Notes: generated by a model from the letters alone, not told the origin. A stretch of DNA of 64,000 nt from Anaerobacillus isosaccharinicus (GCF_001866075.3 NZ_CP063356.1:1478164-1542163); one strand, 5' to 3'; positions 8,351 through 17,305 are shown, counted from the first letter of the stretch. Numbers and translations are program-made.

Positions 8351-9997
8351 TTGTTTAAACAGAAATCACTTTTAACAACTTTAGCATTACTTTTAATCTT
8401 CTCACTATTTCTAGTTGCCTGTGGAGGAACTACAACAGATCCTACTGAGGAAGAGAAAGCACCAGCAGACCAAGAAGAAGCAACAGGAGAACCAAAAAAA
8501 GGTGGTAGTATTGTCCTAGGTTCATCTGGTGAACCAGTACTTTTCAACCCGCTTTACCACCAGGACTCAGCAAGTGCTGACGTTACTGACTTAGTATTTG
8601 CAGGTTTAATGCAATCAAATGAAAACTTAGAGATGGTACCTTACATTGCTGAGGATTTTCCTGAGATTTCTGAAGATGGTTTAGAATTAACATATAAAAT
8701 TCGTGAAGGTGTCCTTTTCCATGATGGACAAGAATTAACTGCAGATGACGTAGTATTTACGTATAACATCTTTAAAGATGAAGACTATACTGGACCACGA
8801 GCATCAAGCTTTGTGGATTTAGAAAAAGTAGAAGCTTTAAATGAATACGAAGTAAAATTTACATTATCTGAGGCTGATGCGAGCTTTCCGACATTAACTA
8901 CGTACGGAATTTTACCAAAGCATATTTTAGGTGATGTACCTGTAGCAGATTTAGGTGAATATCGTGAGTTTAATATCGAAAACCCAGTTGGTGCTGGACC
9001 TTTTAAATTTGTTAGCTTTACTACTGGACAAAGCTTAGAATTAGAAGCATTCGAGGAGTATTTTGAAGGACGTCCAAACCTTGATAAAGTAACATTCCGT
9101 TTTGCTTCTGACTCAAATGCTTTAGTTTTATTAATGCAAACTGGTGATATTGATTGGATGATCGCACCACCTTCAGAAATTGCTACAATTGAAACGTTCA
9201 ATCATGCAAGAGTTTCTAACACGTTAGCATTACGTTATGACTATATTGCTTGGAATCAACTAAATCCATTGTTCCAAGATGTAAAAGTTCGTCAAGCGTT
9301 AACACATGCCATTGATCGTCAAGAAATTGTTGAAACGATTATGGAAGGGAACGCAACAGTTGCTCATGCACCTGTATCACCATTAAGCTGGGCTTATAAT
9401 GACAATGTTCCTAAATTTGAATTTGATCCAGAAAGAGCAACTCAATTATTATCTGAAGCTGGTTGGGAGCCAGGTCCAGATGGAATCTTGCAAAAAGATG
9501 GTGAAAGGTTCTCTTTCACAATCCTATCTAATAGTGGTAACGTTGTTCGTCGTGATATTGGAATTATTGCTCAACAATACCTTGGACAAGTTGGTATTGA
9601 AGTGAAAGCAGAACAAATGGAGTGGGGAGCATTCTTAGATAAGATCAACCCACCAAACTATGACTTTGATGCAATTGTATTAGCTTGGGGCTTAGCGTTA
9701 GATCCAGATCCTACTGCTATTTGGCATTCAAAAGAAATTGAACAAGGTTTAAATAATATTAGTTACCGAAATGACCGAGTTGATGAAATTGCTGATCTAA
9801 ACAAGACAATACTTGATCAAACAGAACGTGCAGCAGCATTAGGTGAAATTTGGGAAATCCTTGCCCAAGAGCAACCATACACGTTTATGTACTATCCACA
9901 ACAATTTATTTCACTAAATAAAGATGTTCAAGGATTTACACATCATCCACGTGTAAATATGTACAAAGTAAATGAATGGTGGTTAGACCGAAACTAA
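8351..9997 (+). CDS. appA: Oligopeptide-binding lipoprotein AppA, copy 2
   Basis: 548-residue SBP_bac_5 lipoprotein with lipobox LVAC before Cys24. The start codon is TTG, supported by the ribosome site TAGGAGGAAA seven bases upstream and by the signal peptide beginning immediately (MFKQKSLL). The linker after the lipobox is shorter than in copy 1 and the binding domain shows scattered substitutions (for example VDLEKVEALNEYE against ANMESVEATGKYE). As the specificity component it is the subunit most likely to distinguish the two transporters. Confidence 0.93.
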   Translation: MFKQKSLLTTLALLLIFSLFLVACGGTTTDPTEEEKAPADQEEATGEPKKGGSIVLGSSGEPVLFNPLYHQDSASADVTDLVFAGLMQSNENLEMVPYIAEDFPEISEDGLELTYKIREGVLFHDGQELTADDVVFTYNIFKDEDYTGPRASSFVDLEKVEALNEYEVKFTLSEADASFPTLTTYGILPKHILGDVPVADLGEYREFNIENPVGAGPFKFVSFTTGQSLELEAFEEYFEGRPNLDKVTFRFASDSNALVLLMQTGDIDWMIAPPSEIATIETFNHARVSNTLALRYDYIAWNQLNPLFQDVKVRQALTHAIDRQEIVETIMEGNATVAHAPVSPLSWAYNDNVPKFEFDPERATQLLSEAGWEPGPDGILQKDGERFSFTILSNSGNVVRRDIGIIAQQYLGQVGIEVKAEQMEWGAFLDKINPPNYDFDAIVLAWGLALDPDPTAIWHSKEIEQGLNNISYRNDRVDEIADLNKTILDQTERAAALGEIWEILAQEQPYTFMYYPQQFISLNKDVQGFTHHPRVNMYKVNEWWLDRN

Positions 9998-10044
9998 TGT
10001 AACTTTGTTAAACTAAGGTTTTTAAAACTAATCATTGTGTAGAC

Positions 10045-10067
10045 GAGGGGGATTTTTGTTCCCCTTC
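10045..10067 (+). terminator. Hairpin between appA and appB (copy 2)
   Basis: GAGGGG (10045-10050) pairs with CCCCTTC (10061-10067) around a T-rich loop. It occupies the same place as the hairpin at 3659-3679 in copy 1, although the surrounding sequence is not conserved, which argues for a functional role in differential expression within the operon. Confidence 0.55.
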
Positions 10068-10101
10068 TTACATGCAAAATTTGAAGTAAAGGAGTTTGAA
10101 G

Positions 10102-11049
10102 ATGACGACATATATTATTCGCCGATTAATCATGATGATTCCTATTTTATTTGGAATTTCGCTTATCTCCTTTGCGATTATGTATGCAGCTCCAGGAAAG
10201 CCTGCGGTTATGGATCTAGACCCAAGTATCTCAGTTGAAGACCGTGAGAAACAAATGGAAAAGTTGGGATTAAATGATCCGCCTCACATTCAATACCTTA
10301 ATTGGATGGGGAATGTTTTAAAAGGAGACTTTGGTACATCGTTTACAAAAAAGCAACCTGTTAAAGATATGATTTTAGACCGGTTACCTAACACACTCAT
10401 TTTGATGGTGTTTTCAACAATATTAGCAGTAATTATTGCGATACCATTTGGTGTATTATCTGCTACCAAACAGTATTCTAAGTTAGACTATGGTGTTACG
10501 ATTACGTCGTTTTTAGGACTAGCTACACCTAACTTCTGGTTGGGGTTAATGCTAATTATGTTGTTTTCCGTTCAGTTAGGGTGGACCCCTGTTGGTGGAG
10601 TTTCGACTCTTGGTGCTGAATTTAGTTTACTAGATAGACTTCATCACTTAATTTTACCTGCGATTGTATTAGCAACCGCAGATATGGCTGGATTAACACG
10701 TTATACTCGTTCGAGTATGTTAGAAGTTATTAATCAAGATTATATCCGTACAGCTCGATCGAAAGGTTTTCCTGAGCGTACTGTTATTTATAAACATGGA
10801 TTACGCAATGGACTTATTCCGATTATAACAATTTTTGGTTTAATGTTACCTACCTTTATCGGTGGTTCAGTAATCGTAGAATCATTGTTTAGTTGGCCGG
10901 GAATTGGAAAGTTATTTATTGATGCAACATTTGAAAGAGATTACCCAGTTATCATGGCGATTACGATGTTCGGTGCTTTACTTACAGTTATCGGGAACTT
11001 AATTGCAGATATATTATATGCTGTTTTAGATCCACGGATCGAATATTAG
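10102..11049 (+). CDS. appB: Oligopeptide ABC transporter permease AppB, copy 2
   Basis: 315-residue permease very close to the copy at 3813. A TTG lies in frame at 10096, but AAAGGAG (10088-10094) is ideally spaced from the ATG at 10102. TM pattern and EAA loop ([24 protein letters not shown]) are conserved. Spacing to appC is 13 bases, as in copy 1. Confidence 0.92.
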   Translation: MTTYIIRRLIMMIPILFGISLISFAIMYAAPGKPAVMDLDPSISVEDREKQMEKLGLNDPPHIQYLNWMGNVLKGDFGTSFTKKQPVKDMILDRLPNTLILMVFSTILAVIIAIPFGVLSATKQYSKLDYGVTITSFLGLATPNFWLGLMLIMLFSVQLGWTPVGGVSTLGAEFSLLDRLHHLILPAIVLATADMAGLTRYTRSSMLEVINQDYIRTARSKGFPERTVIYKHGLRNGLIPIITIFGLMLPTFIGGSVIVESLFSWPGIGKLFIDATFERDYPVIMAITMFGALLTVIGNLIADILYAVLDPRIEY

Positions 11050-11062
11050 GAGGTGGAGAACG

Positions 11063-11977
11063 TTGGCAAAACTAGAAGTTAAACTTCCAAACCAAAAAAC
11101 ACTTGATGTGCAATCATTGGGGGAAAGACGTTCCCTCTTATCCATTATCGTTGCAAAATTCTTACAAAATAAATTAGCTGTTATTGGTTTAGTAATGCTA
11201 GCAATCATTGTTTTTAGTGCTCTTTTAGCTCCTTGGATTGCACCACATGATCCCGATTTCCAAAACTTGAGAAACCGTTTAGCGGCTCCAAGTGCCGAGT
11301 TCCTTTTGGGTACGGATCATTTAGGAAGAGATATTTTTAGCCGTCTATTATTTGGTGGTCGAGTATCACTATTCGTTGGGTTTGTAGCCATGATTGGTGC
11401 TGTCACAATTGGTACAACAGTAGGTGCAGTTGCTGGTTATTTTGGTGGCTTAGTAGATTCAATTTTAATGCGATTAGTAGATATTATCATTTCATTCCCT
11501 AACATCTTTCTATTAATTACACTAGTTGCTGTACTTGAGCCGAGCATTGATAAACTTATTATGGTATTTGCTTTCTTAAGTTGGACAGGAACTGCTCGTT
11601 TAGTACGTGGTGAGTTCTTAACATTAAAGAAACGAGAGTTTGTATTAGCAGCGCGTACAATTGGGATGTCAAATACAAGAATTATTTTTGGACAAATTTT
11701 ACCGAGTGCATTTGGCCCTGTCATTGTAGCAGCGACACTTGCAGTAGGTGGCTTTATATTAGCTGAATCAGCGTTAAGTTTCTTAGGGTTAGGTGTACAA
11801 CCACCAACTTCGACTTGGGGTAACATGCTTACGTATTCCCAAAGTGTCACGATTTTTAGAACTGCTTGGTGGTATCCTACTTTCCCAGGTTTGATGATTT
11901 TACTTACTGTATTATCATTTAACTTTGTTGGTGACGGTTTACGTGATGCGTTAGATCCAAGAGTAATAGAAAAGTAA
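11063..11977 (+). CDS. appC: Oligopeptide ABC transporter permease AppC, copy 2
   Basis: 304-residue permease starting at TTG 11063, with AGGAGGTGG immediately upstream. The N-terminal tail differs from copy 1 ([16 protein letters not shown]) while the rest is almost the same, including [13 protein letters not shown] and the EAA loop. It is the last gene of operon 2. Confidence 0.92.
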   Translation: MAKLEVKLPNQKTLDVQSLGERRSLLSIIVAKFLQNKLAVIGLVMLAIIVFSALLAPWIAPHDPDFQNLRNRLAAPSAEFLLGTDHLGRDIFSRLLFGGRVSLFVGFVAMIGAVTIGTTVGAVAGYFGGLVDSILMRLVDIIISFPNIFLLITLVAVLEPSIDKLIMVFAFLSWTGTARLVRGEFLTLKKREFVLAARTIGMSNTRIIFGQILPSAFGPVIVAATLAVGGFILAESALSFLGLGVQPPTSTWGNMLTYSQSVTIFRTAWWYPTFPGLMILLTVLSFNFVGDGLRDALDPRVIEK

Positions 11978-11988
11978 GGAATTGTAAG

Positions 11989-12016
11989 AGGGTAACCATC
12001 GTGTTACCCTTTTTTT
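11989..12016 (+). terminator. Rho-independent terminator of app operon 2
   Basis: AGGGTAAC (11989-11996) and GTTACCCT (12003-12010) form an 8-bp stem followed by TTTTTT. Confidence 0.9.
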
Positions 12017-12273
12017 GTTTAATTTTTTTTGCTAAGCTAATAAACCAAATTTCATAAAGTTTCAGTTATTCTAGATAAAAACAAACTAAATACAACACTT
12101 TCACACATTTTAACTGTAATTTATTAAGATTTTCTACAGATATTTTCAGGAACTTCACAGTTTCTTCACCGGAATTTTGTTAGTTAAGTTAGGTAAAACC
12201 CTTATACTTAAAGGTTTTACCTATTATTTTAGTCTTTTATCCATGGAAACGTTCACATTACTGTAACAGGAAA

Positions 12274-12316
12274 AGTGATTTTAATCACATTGTGTGAAAG
12301 TGTATGAAAGTATGAT
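12274..12316 (+). promoter_or_regulatory. Fnr-type site and promoter of nrfHA copy 1
   Basis: AGTGATTTTAATCACA (12274-12289) matches the Crp/Fnr palindrome TGTGA-N6-TCACA with one mismatch. A -10 hexamer TATGAT lies at 12311-12316. With a start near 12323 the palindrome is centred at -41.5, the canonical class II activator position. This predicts oxygen-limitation-dependent activation by Fnr. No good -35 is present, as expected for an activated promoter. Confidence 0.75.
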
Positions 12317-12326
12317 ATAGACAGAA

Positions 12327-12342
12327 AGTGAGATACATCACA
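12327..12342 (+). promoter_or_regulatory. Second Fnr-type palindrome, just downstream of the predicted nrf-1 start
   Basis: AGTGAGATACATCACA, one mismatch from TGTGA-N6-TCACA. Its centre falls around +12 of the predicted transcript, a position where a bound protein would hinder rather than help transcription, or it may serve another promoter. Confidence 0.55.
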
Positions 12343-12447
12343 ACAGTAACTTTTTATACTACGTAATATGCCATTCGGTATTAAGCAGTTCCATTATAAA
12401 TGAATGCTTAATCTATAAAGCTCTAAAATATGAAAGGAGAGAAACCG

Positions 12448-12963
12448 ATGGGGGAAATGCTTAAGAAGCTAGATAAGAAGATTTTGTTATTTACGCTAAT
12501 CGGTGTGTTCGCAGGGATCGTACTTTTTGCAGGAACTGCAAGTACACTGAAAGCTACAGACACTGGTGAGTTTTGTTCTAGCTGCCACATTATGGGAACG
12601 GCTTATGAAACTTTTGCTAATTCTAACCATGCATCGTTAGCTTGTAATGACTGTCACTTGCCACAAGATAATGCAGTTAACAAGTTAGTTGAAAAAGCAA
12701 AAGCTGGCATGGGTCACATGTACATGAATACTTTGGGAGCAAGTAAAATTCCAGATGTACTTCATGCAACAGGTAACTCGCAAGAAATAATTCAACAGAA
12801 CTGCATTAGTTGTCATGAACCAAGCTTACAAAATGTATCACATGATGTTAAAGGAAGTTGTATCGATTGTCACCGCCAAGTTCCGCACAGTAAGGGTGAC
12901 TTTAGACCAGCTGAGTGGTTTGAACCAAGAGAATTCTTCTTTATGGAACCAGGTAGAAAATAA
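12448..12963 (+). CDS. nrfH: Cytochrome c nitrite reductase membrane subunit NrfH, copy 1
   Basis: Tetrahaem quinol dehydrogenase of the NapC/NirT/NrfH family, 171 residues, which passes electrons from menaquinol to NrfA. An ATG at 12430 is in frame, but AAAGGAG (12433-12439) is eight bases before the ATG at 12448, so that start is used. A single TM anchor (ILLFTLIGVFAGIVLFAG, residues 12-29) precedes four CxxCH haem motifs at residues 43, 66, 119 and 138. Its stop codon overlaps the region where nrfA begins, so the pair is coupled. Size and haem number are standard for the family. Confidence 0.93.
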   Translation: MGEMLKKLDKKILLFTLIGVFAGIVLFAGTASTLKATDTGEFCSSCHIMGTAYETFANSNHASLACNDCHLPQDNAVNKLVEKAKAGMGHMYMNTLGASKIPDVLHATGNSQEIIQQNCISCHEPSLQNVSHDVKGSCIDCHRQVPHSKGDFRPAEWFEPREFFFMEPGRK

Positions 12964-12980
12964 TGAAAGGAATGAAAAAA

Positions 12981-14462
12981 ATGGGGAGCAATCATAAAAA
13001 ACCATTATTATTGATGGTACTATCATTCTTGTTAATGCTTGCATTAGTAGGATGCGCAAGTTCACAAGCAAAAGAAAAAGAACCAATCAACACCGGACTT
13101 GATCCAGCAGAATGGAATAGCTACGCATTTAAGGATAAATACCCGTTACATTGGGAAAGTTTTATGAAAAACATGGTTAATGAAAAAGAGGTTAAGCCAA
13201 AGAATGATCCTTCAATTGAGCCATACTTACCGATTTTATGGAATGGTTTTGGATTTGCGGTAGAGTATAACTTAACTCGTGGGCACACATATGCATTTGA
13301 AGATCAAATGGTTGTAAGACGTATTACAGGTAACCCAAATGCAATATCTGCTTGTATGTCTTGTAAAACGACACTATTCCCTAAAATGATGGAAGAGTTT
13401 GGCGATCAAGCATTTAAGTTAAATTACCACGAAGAAGCAATGCCTTGGATTGATAAAATGACAGCACCTGATAAAGATCGTGAACTTGGTACTTATGGTC
13501 ACGCGTCTGTTGGATGTTCTACATGTCATGATCCTGTAACAATGGATTTACGTATTGCAATGCCACAATTAACACTTTCTTTAGAAAATATGGATCCTGA
13601 GATCATGCAAAGGCAATTAGGATTTACTTTAGATACAATTACACAACATGACATGCGTTCACTAGTTTGTGCTCAATGTCACGTAGAATACTATTTTGAC
13701 CCTGCAAACAATGCTCACACAACTTTCCCTTGGACTGAAGGTGTTCGTATGGAAAACATGTGGGATCACTATGAAGAAATTTGGGAAAAAGATGGCGAAT
13801 TCCAAGGAGAGTATGTTTCACGGTTAACGAACCAACCAATCTTAAAAGCACAACATCCTGAGTATGAATTATGGAGCTACGGCCCTCACCAAACTGTCTC
13901 ATGTGCTGATTGTCATATGCCTTACCAAAGAGTTGACGGTAAAAAGAAAATCTCTTCTCACCGTTGGGGATCTCCTATGAAGACAGCTGAAGAATCTTGC
14001 CGTACTTGCCACGCAGATAAGTCTGAAACTGAACTTAAAGATCGAGTAAAAGATATACAAACGGTTCACAAATCAGCATTACTGGAAGCGCAAGATATTG
14101 GTGCAACTGCAACTTATTATGTAAACAGAATGATTACTCGTCAAGTTGACGAAGCAAAGATTAAAGAAGCGCAATATTTACTACGCGAAGGACAATGGTT
14201 CTGGGATATTATTGCAGCTGAAAACTCTAAAGGTTTCCACAACCCACAAGGTGCTATGGAATCGTTTAGAAGATCTATCAAAGCTTCTTCTCAAGCAATT
14301 GAACTTGCTACGATTGAATTAATGAAACTTGGTGAAGATATTGATGAATTAAAGAAACAGATCGAAATTACTAAGCAAAACGTAGTAAACGAAACTGTTT
14401 CACACGAAAAACATCTTCAAGCAATCAACGAGTGGTTCCCGAACCACCGTGACAAACAATAA
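12981..14462 (+). CDS. nrfA: Ammonia-forming cytochrome c nitrite reductase NrfA, copy 1
   Basis: Catalytic subunit reducing nitrite to ammonium with six electrons (EC 1.7.2.2), acting outside the membrane. In-frame ATGs occur at 12963, 12972 and 12981; GAAAGGA (12965-12971) is nine bases from the last, which is used here (493 residues). A lipobox LVGC at residue 25 indicates a lipid anchor. The first haem site is CMSCK (residue 125), the NrfA-specific motif with catalytic lysine ligand; four CxxCH motifs follow at 179, 230, 308 and 340. CAQCHVEYYF and HRWGSP are NrfA family blocks around the active site and haem ligands. Confidence 0.95.
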   Translation: MGSNHKKPLLLMVLSFLLMLALVGCASSQAKEKEPINTGLDPAEWNSYAFKDKYPLHWESFMKNMVNEKEVKPKNDPSIEPYLPILWNGFGFAVEYNLTRGHTYAFEDQMVVRRITGNPNAISACMSCKTTLFPKMMEEFGDQAFKLNYHEEAMPWIDKMTAPDKDRELGTYGHASVGCSTCHDPVTMDLRIAMPQLTLSLENMDPEIMQRQLGFTLDTITQHDMRSLVCAQCHVEYYFDPANNAHTTFPWTEGVRMENMWDHYEEIWEKDGEFQGEYVSRLTNQPILKAQHPEYELWSYGPHQTVSCADCHMPYQRVDGKKKISSHRWGSPMKTAEESCRTCHADKSETELKDRVKDIQTVHKSALLEAQDIGATATYYVNRMITRQVDEAKIKEAQYLLREGQWFWDIIAAENSKGFHNPQGAMESFRRSIKASSQAIELATIELMKLGEDIDELKKQIEITKQNVVNETVSHEKHLQAINEWFPNHRDKQ

Positions 14463-14472
14463 GTAAAATAGA

Positions 14473-14519
14473 GAGACTCTTTTCAAAGGCTGGCCCCTTT
14501 GGAAGGAGTTTCTTTTTTT
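14473..14519 (+). terminator. Terminator after nrfA copy 1
   Basis: GAGACTCTTTTCAAAGG and CCTTTGGAAGGAGTTTC form a long stem with several G-U pairs around a short loop, followed by a T-run of seven. Confidence 0.85.
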
Positions 14520-14582
14520 ATCTTATAAATAGTTGTAACAAATCGCAAATGATCTGCTCGCAAGAATTATTAAAAATTGTGG

Positions 14583-14598
14583 TGTGACATTTTTCACA
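14583..14598 (+). promoter_or_regulatory. Perfect Fnr-type palindrome 1 before nrfHA copy 2
   Basis: TGTGACATTTTTCACA, exact match to TGTGA-N6-TCACA. It is the most upstream of four such sites in the 570-bp gap before nrfH copy 2. Confidence 0.75.
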
Positions 14599-14614
14599 CG
14601 TTTGACACACTTTT

Positions 14615-14630
14615 TGTGACGTAATTCACA
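14615..14630 (+). promoter_or_regulatory. Perfect Fnr-type palindrome 2 before nrfHA copy 2
   Basis: TGTGACGTAATTCACA, exact match; centre to centre 32 bp (three helical turns) from palindrome 1, so two dimers could bind the same DNA face. Confidence 0.75.
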
Positions 14631-14787
14631 GTTTCAAAATTGAATTGTGACAAGTTGTTTATACACAAATTGTTAAAAAATATGTAAACGTATGATTTTT
14701 GTACAAAAATCCTCGAAAATAAGGGATTTTATTGTAGAAAATTACACTATTTATTGGAATTTTAGTGTCTTTTTTAAGTGAATACGG

Positions 14788-14803
14788 TGTGACAAAGTTC
14801 ACA
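14788..14803 (+). promoter_or_regulatory. Perfect Fnr-type palindrome 3 before nrfHA copy 2
   Basis: TGTGACAAAGTTCACA, exact match, 33 bp upstream of palindrome 4 (centre to centre). Confidence 0.75.
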
Positions 14804-14820
14804 TTTTGTTCACCCTTTCA

Positions 14821-14836
14821 AGTGACATTTCTCACA
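14821..14836 (+). promoter_or_regulatory. Fnr-type palindrome 4 before nrfHA copy 2
   Basis: AGTGACATTTCTCACA, one mismatch. It is the site closest to nrfH. A -10-like TATAGG lies at 14850-14855 but does not give the ideal -41.5 spacing, so the start site is uncertain. Confidence 0.7.
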
Positions 14837-15034
14837 GTGACCACAATTGTATAGGAGTAACCTAAGGGTAAGAAAAGTAAATATGTAAAACAATGAAAAG
14901 GTTTGGCAACCTAAGTTTTACGTTTAATATTACTCTTGTTAGTAGGTGAATAACTAGGTATAGTTGCTTACTTTTATCCTAGTTAATCTATAAAATTAGT
15001 TTGATTTACAAAAAGAAAAAAGGGGGGGAGAAAT

Positions 15035-15538
15035 GTGAAAAACTTAGTAAGAAAAATCAATAATAAGCTCTTGTTGTTTACATTACTAGGAGTCTTCGTA
15101 GGAATTGTATTTTTCGCAGGTACTGAGGGAGCGATCAATGCAACAGATACACCAGAATTTTGTGCCAGCTGCCATGTATATGAACAGACAATTACAAACT
15201 TTGAAAATTCTAATCATGCTGCATTAAATTGTAACGATTGTCATGCACCAACAGATAGTAAGATTGCCAAATATACATTTAAAGGGATAAATGCTATAAG
15301 TCATGGTTACGCAACTACCTTTGGTGCAAGTTCGCTACCAGATGTCATCCATGCAACAGATAAGTCGAAGGAAGTTATTGAAAAAAACTGTATTAGCTGT
15401 CACGAACCGAGTCTACAAAATGTTGCACACGACTCAAAAGATAGTTGTATAAGTTGTCATCGTCAAGTACCACATAATAAGGGAGATTTTAAACCTTCAG
15501 AATGGCATGAGCCAGGCAATTTCCACTTTAACCGGTAA
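15035..15538 (+). CDS. nrfH: Cytochrome c nitrite reductase membrane subunit NrfH, copy 2
   Basis: 167-residue paralogue of the NrfH at 12448. The start is GTG; the overlapping ATG at 15033 runs straight into TGA, and a very strong AGGGGGGGAG ribosome site precedes the GTG. A TM anchor covers residues 11-29 and the CxxCH motifs fall at 43, 66, 119 and 138, exactly as in copy 1. The last residues (GNFHFNR) differ from copy 1. It feeds electrons from menaquinol to the NrfA encoded next. Confidence 0.93.
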   Translation: MKNLVRKINNKLLLFTLLGVFVGIVFFAGTEGAINATDTPEFCASCHVYEQTITNFENSNHAALNCNDCHAPTDSKIAKYTFKGINAISHGYATTFGASSLPDVIHATDKSKEVIEKNCISCHEPSLQNVAHDSKDSCISCHRQVPHNKGDFKPSEWHEPGNFHFNR

Positions 15539-15562
15539 TAAAAATTGAAAGGAATGAAAAAA

Positions 15563-17011
15563 ATGGGGAGTTTAAATAAAAAGTCGATTTTATTGGCTAT
15601 GTTTTCTATCTTTCTAACGCTAGCCCTAGTAGCTTGTAACAGCTCAAATGCAGAAGAAAGCCAACCGATGGATACGGGACTTGATCCAGATGAATATTTT
15701 AACACAGCATTTAAAGAGAAGTTTCCACTGCATTATGAAAGTTACCTAAAAAACATGGTAAATGAAAAAGAAGTGATTTCAAAAAGTGATCCTACTATAG
15801 AGCCTTATCAACCTGCTTTATGGAGCGGTTATGGATTTTCTCTTGAATATAACTTAACAAGAGGTCACACGTATGCATTAGAGGATCAAATTAAAGTTAA
15901 ACGTATTAACGATAATTCAATAGGTTCATGTATAACTTGTAAAGCAACAGTAGTACCACTTCTTTTAAGTGAAGAAGAGTTTGGTGATGAATTTTGGGGT
16001 GCTAACTTTAGAGGTGAAATTTTACCTCGTGTGAAAGAGTTAGCTGAAGGTGGAGAAAGTGAAGAATTAGGCGAATTAGGTCACATCTCCATTGGTTGTT
16101 CGGATTGTCATGACCCAGTAACGATGGATTTACGTGTTACTCGTCCTTCATTTACAAAAGCTATGGAGCGTAGTGGGGTAGATTTAACAAAAGCAACACA
16201 AAATGATATGCGTTCATACGTATGTGGACAATGTCACGTAGAGTACTATTTTGAGCCTGAAAAGAAAGAAGTAACATTTCCGTGGGATAAGGGCTTAAGA
16301 GTAGAAGATATGTATGAGTACTATGAAACAATTGCTATTGATCAAGGTTTCGATGCTGATTGGACACACCAAATTTCTGGAACGCCGTCTCTAAAATCAC
16401 AACATCCAGAATTTGAACTATCTAGCTACGGGACACATGGGAATGCGGGTGTTTCTTGTTCAGATTGTCATATGCCATATCAAAGAGTTGACGGTAAAAA
16501 GAAAATCTCATCTCACCGTTGGGGTTCACCTTTAAAAACAGTAGAAGAGTCTTGTCGCAGCTGTCATGCTGATAAGTCAGCAACATATTTAAAGGATCGT
16601 GTTGAAGATATTCAAGACCGACACGTAGAAGCATTATTAGAAGCCCAGGAATTAAATACAATTTCTCACTATTATGTAAATCGTATGATTACTGCTGGAG
16701 TACCGGAAGCAAAGATAAAAGAAGCTCAGCAACACGTTCGTAAAGCACAATGGTTCTGGGATATTATTGCTGCAGAAAACTCAAAAGGATTCCATAATCC
16801 AAATGCTTCTATTGACTCTTTTAGAACTTCATCTATTGAATCTCAAGCAGCTATTGTCATTGCTACAGAGGAACTTGTGAAACTTGGTGAAGATATTGAT
16901 GTATTGAAACAACAAATTGAAACTACAATGCAAAACATTGTTAATGAAGCGGACCATTTTGAAAAGCATAAACATGCAATAAACGAATGGTTCCCTGCAC
17001 AAAACAAATAA
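15563..17011 (+). CDS. nrfA: Ammonia-forming cytochrome c nitrite reductase NrfA, copy 2
   Basis: 482-residue paralogue of the first NrfA. The start region (AAAGGAATGAAAAAAATG) is conserved with copy 1; the third in-frame candidate, ATG 15563, is nine bases after AAAGGA and is preferred. Lipobox LVAC precedes Cys25. The catalytic haem motif is CITCK, followed by CSDCH, CGQCH, CSDCH and CRSCH. Divergence from copy 1 is clear in the central region (for example an insertion LLLSEEEFGDEFWGANF), so the two enzymes may differ in affinity or expression rather than being a recent duplication. Confidence 0.95.
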   Translation: MGSLNKKSILLAMFSIFLTLALVACNSSNAEESQPMDTGLDPDEYFNTAFKEKFPLHYESYLKNMVNEKEVISKSDPTIEPYQPALWSGYGFSLEYNLTRGHTYALEDQIKVKRINDNSIGSCITCKATVVPLLLSEEEFGDEFWGANFRGEILPRVKELAEGGESEELGELGHISIGCSDCHDPVTMDLRVTRPSFTKAMERSGVDLTKATQNDMRSYVCGQCHVEYYFEPEKKEVTFPWDKGLRVEDMYEYYETIAIDQGFDADWTHQISGTPSLKSQHPEFELSSYGTHGNAGVSCSDCHMPYQRVDGKKKISSHRWGSPLKTVEESCRSCHADKSATYLKDRVEDIQDRHVEALLEAQELNTISHYYVNRMITAGVPEAKIKEAQQHVRKAQWFWDIIAAENSKGFHNPNASIDSFRTSSIESQAAIVIATEELVKLGEDIDVLKQQIETTMQNIVNEADHFEKHKHAINEWFPAQNK

Positions 17012-17015
17012 CACT

Positions 17016-17048
17016 AAAACACCGTACATAAATTTGTACGGTGTTTTC
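17016..17048 (+). terminator. Terminator after nrfA copy 2
   Basis: AAAACACCGTACA and TGTACGGTGTTTT form a 12-13 bp stem with a short AT loop; the 3' arm itself ends in T residues and the 5' arm in A residues, so it could work on both strands. Confidence 0.88.
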
Positions 17049-17218
17049 TATTGAATTGTGTAAATGAATTACACAATCTTGCTAGACAATTGGTTTACAA
17101 AAACCATGGCGTAGCAATTTATCAGACTAGTAGTAAAATAAATAGTGTAAAACCCTTGTAATACTAGAATCAATCCCACATTATCACATAAATCATTCAC
17201 AGTTATTTCACCCTGAAG

Positions 17219-17261
17219 TGTGATCTTTCTCACAGTTATGAAACCCCTTAACAATTAAAGT
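17219..17261 (+). promoter_or_regulatory. Fnr-type site and promoter of the ccm operon
   Basis: TGTGATCTTTCTCACA (17219-17234) is an exact TGTGA-N6-TCACA. A weak -10 (TAAAGT, 17256-17261) places the palindrome near -41.5 relative to a start at about 17268. This links cytochrome c maturation to the same regulator as the two nrf operons. Confidence 0.72.
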
Positions 17262-17305
17262 TAAGGTATAGAAAATATAGAAAGAACAAAAGGGGAGAAG
17301 TATAT

